DNA of 7,044 bases from Bacteroidota bacterium. GTDB taxonomy: Bacteria > Bacteroidota > Bacteroidia > Cytophagales > Cyclobacteriaceae. Where the stretch lies: assembly GCA_023431285.1 (NCBI GenBank), contig JAEYXN010000037.1, positions 1 through 7,044 on the forward strand. Reading direction: 5' to 3'. The notes under the pieces are model-generated. The model did not search any database, was not told the origin of the DNA, and saw nothing but the letters and a program-made list of their open reading frames with translations. This document shows, piece by piece, positions 6,283 through 7,044 of the stretch. Position numbers and translations under genes: made by a program. The stretch's first letter is position 1, and every line of letters begins with the position of its first letter.

Positions 6283-6290
6283 CAAAGATA
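6283..6290 (-). promoter_or_regulatory. Bacteroidota-type -7 promoter element before the ABC-F gene
   Basis: TATCTTTG on the minus strand matches the TAnnTTTG -7 consensus of Bacteroidota promoters exactly, and ends 18 nt before the ABC-F ATG. A transcript would have a very short leader of about 10 nt. The expected TTG-type -33 element is not seen at the usual distance; TTG occurs only 10 nt upstream. It lies in the 111-bp gap after the methyltransferase gene, which suggests that the ABC-F gene has its own promoter. Confidence 0.45.
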
Positions 6291-6375
6291 GAAGAATTGA
6301 CAAATTGCTCCCGGCGATTCTTCCATTCTTTCTCACATGCAGACATGTAGGATAGCGTCGCTGTCCGGCCGTGAA

Positions 6376-7044
6376 TTAATTTGGCAGTGGCCGCGCAACA
6401 GCGAGTATGTTCAGGTGCTGGAAGTCCTTCAGTGAGCGGGCCGTCATAGTGAATGGATGAAGCATACCATCTCTGGCTTCCCGATAAAACCGATAACCAT
6501 TCCCGGAAAGAAGGTAAATGACTTCGGTGATGAAGTCGTCGGGATAAGTATCGAACCATGCCTTCTGGAACTCAAAGTATATCGCAGGCTTCAGGTACGC
6601 AATAGTCTGGCGGGCACCGAAAAGGACACTGGGCTCAAACGCTTCCACGTCAATCTTGATAAGGTCAATATGGTCGATGTTCTTTTCTGCGACATAAGAG
6701 TCAAGCGTGGATACGTCGACATCGATGGTGCGCGTGAACTCTCTTTTTGTGTTTCCGAAAGTAGAGACTCCAGAATGGTTTTCATTTACTTTCAGCGGGA
6801 GACGACCCTTGTGTTCACCCAGTGCATAAGCATTCACGTGTGCGTTCACTGTGATGTTGGAGCTCTCCAGTCGCCGCATGTTTTCCGCGAGCCCATCAAT
6901 GATGAGTGTGTTTGGTTCAAACGCATGAACATTAAAATGTTCTACATCAACCTCCAATGAAAACAAAGCTGAGTAGCCACCAATGTTTGCACCGATGTCG
7001 ATGATGTCGAACCGGAAGGGGTTTACGTTAAAGAAATGAAATAA
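6376..7044 (-). CDS. FkbM-family SAM-dependent methyltransferase (5' end outside window)
   Basis: The frame is open from the TAA at 6376-6378 to the right edge, giving 222 visible residues; the start lies beyond 7044. FkbM proteins are class I methyltransferases that usually O-methylate sugars, lipids or polyketides and often occur in surface polysaccharide loci. Near the visible N-terminus is the SAM-binding motif IIDIGANIGGYS (visible residues 14-25), followed by HAFEPN (40-45), whose acidic residue binds the SAM ribose. Further on are STLDSY and DLIKIDVEAFEPSVLFGA (visible 127-143 or so), the family's KIDVEG-x-E signature, here with Ala in place of the usual Gly. PAIYFEF and the C-terminal NILAVA strand also fit. 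The TTG at 6964-6966 is internal and would cut off motif I, so it is not the start. The gene lies 111 bp before the ABC-F gene on the same strand. The acceptor substrate is unknown. Confidence 0.88.
   Translation of the reverse strand, partial: LFHFFNVNPFRFDIIDIGANIGGYSALFSLEVDVEHFNVHAFEPNTLIIDGLAENMRRLESSNITVNAHVNAYALGEHKGRLPLKVNENHSGVSTFGNTKREFTRTIDVDVSTLDSYVAEKNIDHIDLIKIDVEAFEPSVLFGARQTIAYLKPAIYFEFQKAWFDTYPDDFITEVIYLLSGNGYRFYREARDGMLHPFTMTARSLKDFQHLNILAVARPLPN

Noticed and set aside
6335..6348. ACATG-CAGA-CATGT hairpin after the methyltransferase gene, considered as a terminator
   Set aside because: Only five pairs, two of them GC, and no T run follows on the minus strand.
6457..6960. 167-codon plus-strand frame within the methyltransferase gene
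   Set aside because: It is antisense to an FkbM protein whose motifs are intact; no domain is visible in its translation.

Overview
The window most likely comes from a chromosome of the phylum Bacteroidota. Three things point there. The ABC-F ATPase at 4624-6264 resembles, as I remember them, the YheS-like proteins of that phylum. None of the confidently called genes whose start lies in the window has a clear Shine-Dalgarno sequence. A perfect TAnnTTTG promoter element (TATCTTTG) lies just upstream of the ABC-F gene. No database was consulted; family calls rest on motifs read from the translations.

Layout. Positions 1-817 hold no convincing gene. The first ~400 bases have mixed composition with several overlapping open frames, one of them a 39-codon ORF with a good Shine-Dalgarno. 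From about 400 to 780 the DNA is very AT-rich and contains three dyad-symmetric sequences. At 818-2254 (+) is a membrane-anchored M20 metallopeptidase of the PM20D1/CPS1 type. It converges on, and overlaps by 17 bp, a 140-residue protein at 2238-2660 (-) that I read as a diverged S-adenosylmethionine decarboxylase-like protein with altered catalytic positions. Upstream of that, on the same strand, are nhaD (2769-4145, Na+/H+ antiporter), a 478-bp stretch with only a doubtful TTG-start ORF, the ABC-F ATPase (4624-6264), and the 3' part of an FkbM-family methyltransferase running off the right edge (6376-7044).

How the genes relate. Four of the five firm genes run leftward, but the gaps (108, 478 and 111 bp) and the promoter before the ABC-F gene argue against one tight operon. 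nhaD and the decarboxylase-like gene could share a transcript. Most of the window is ordinary housekeeping or stress-related content: ion homeostasis, a ribosome-associated ATPase, a sugar- or lipid-linked methyltransferase and an acyl-amino-acid-type hydrolase. There are no insertion sequences, CRISPR arrays, tRNAs or rRNAs that I can see. The most unusual item is the decarboxylase-like protein, which keeps the serine that would form the pyruvoyl group but seems to have lost the processing histidine and the catalytic cysteine.
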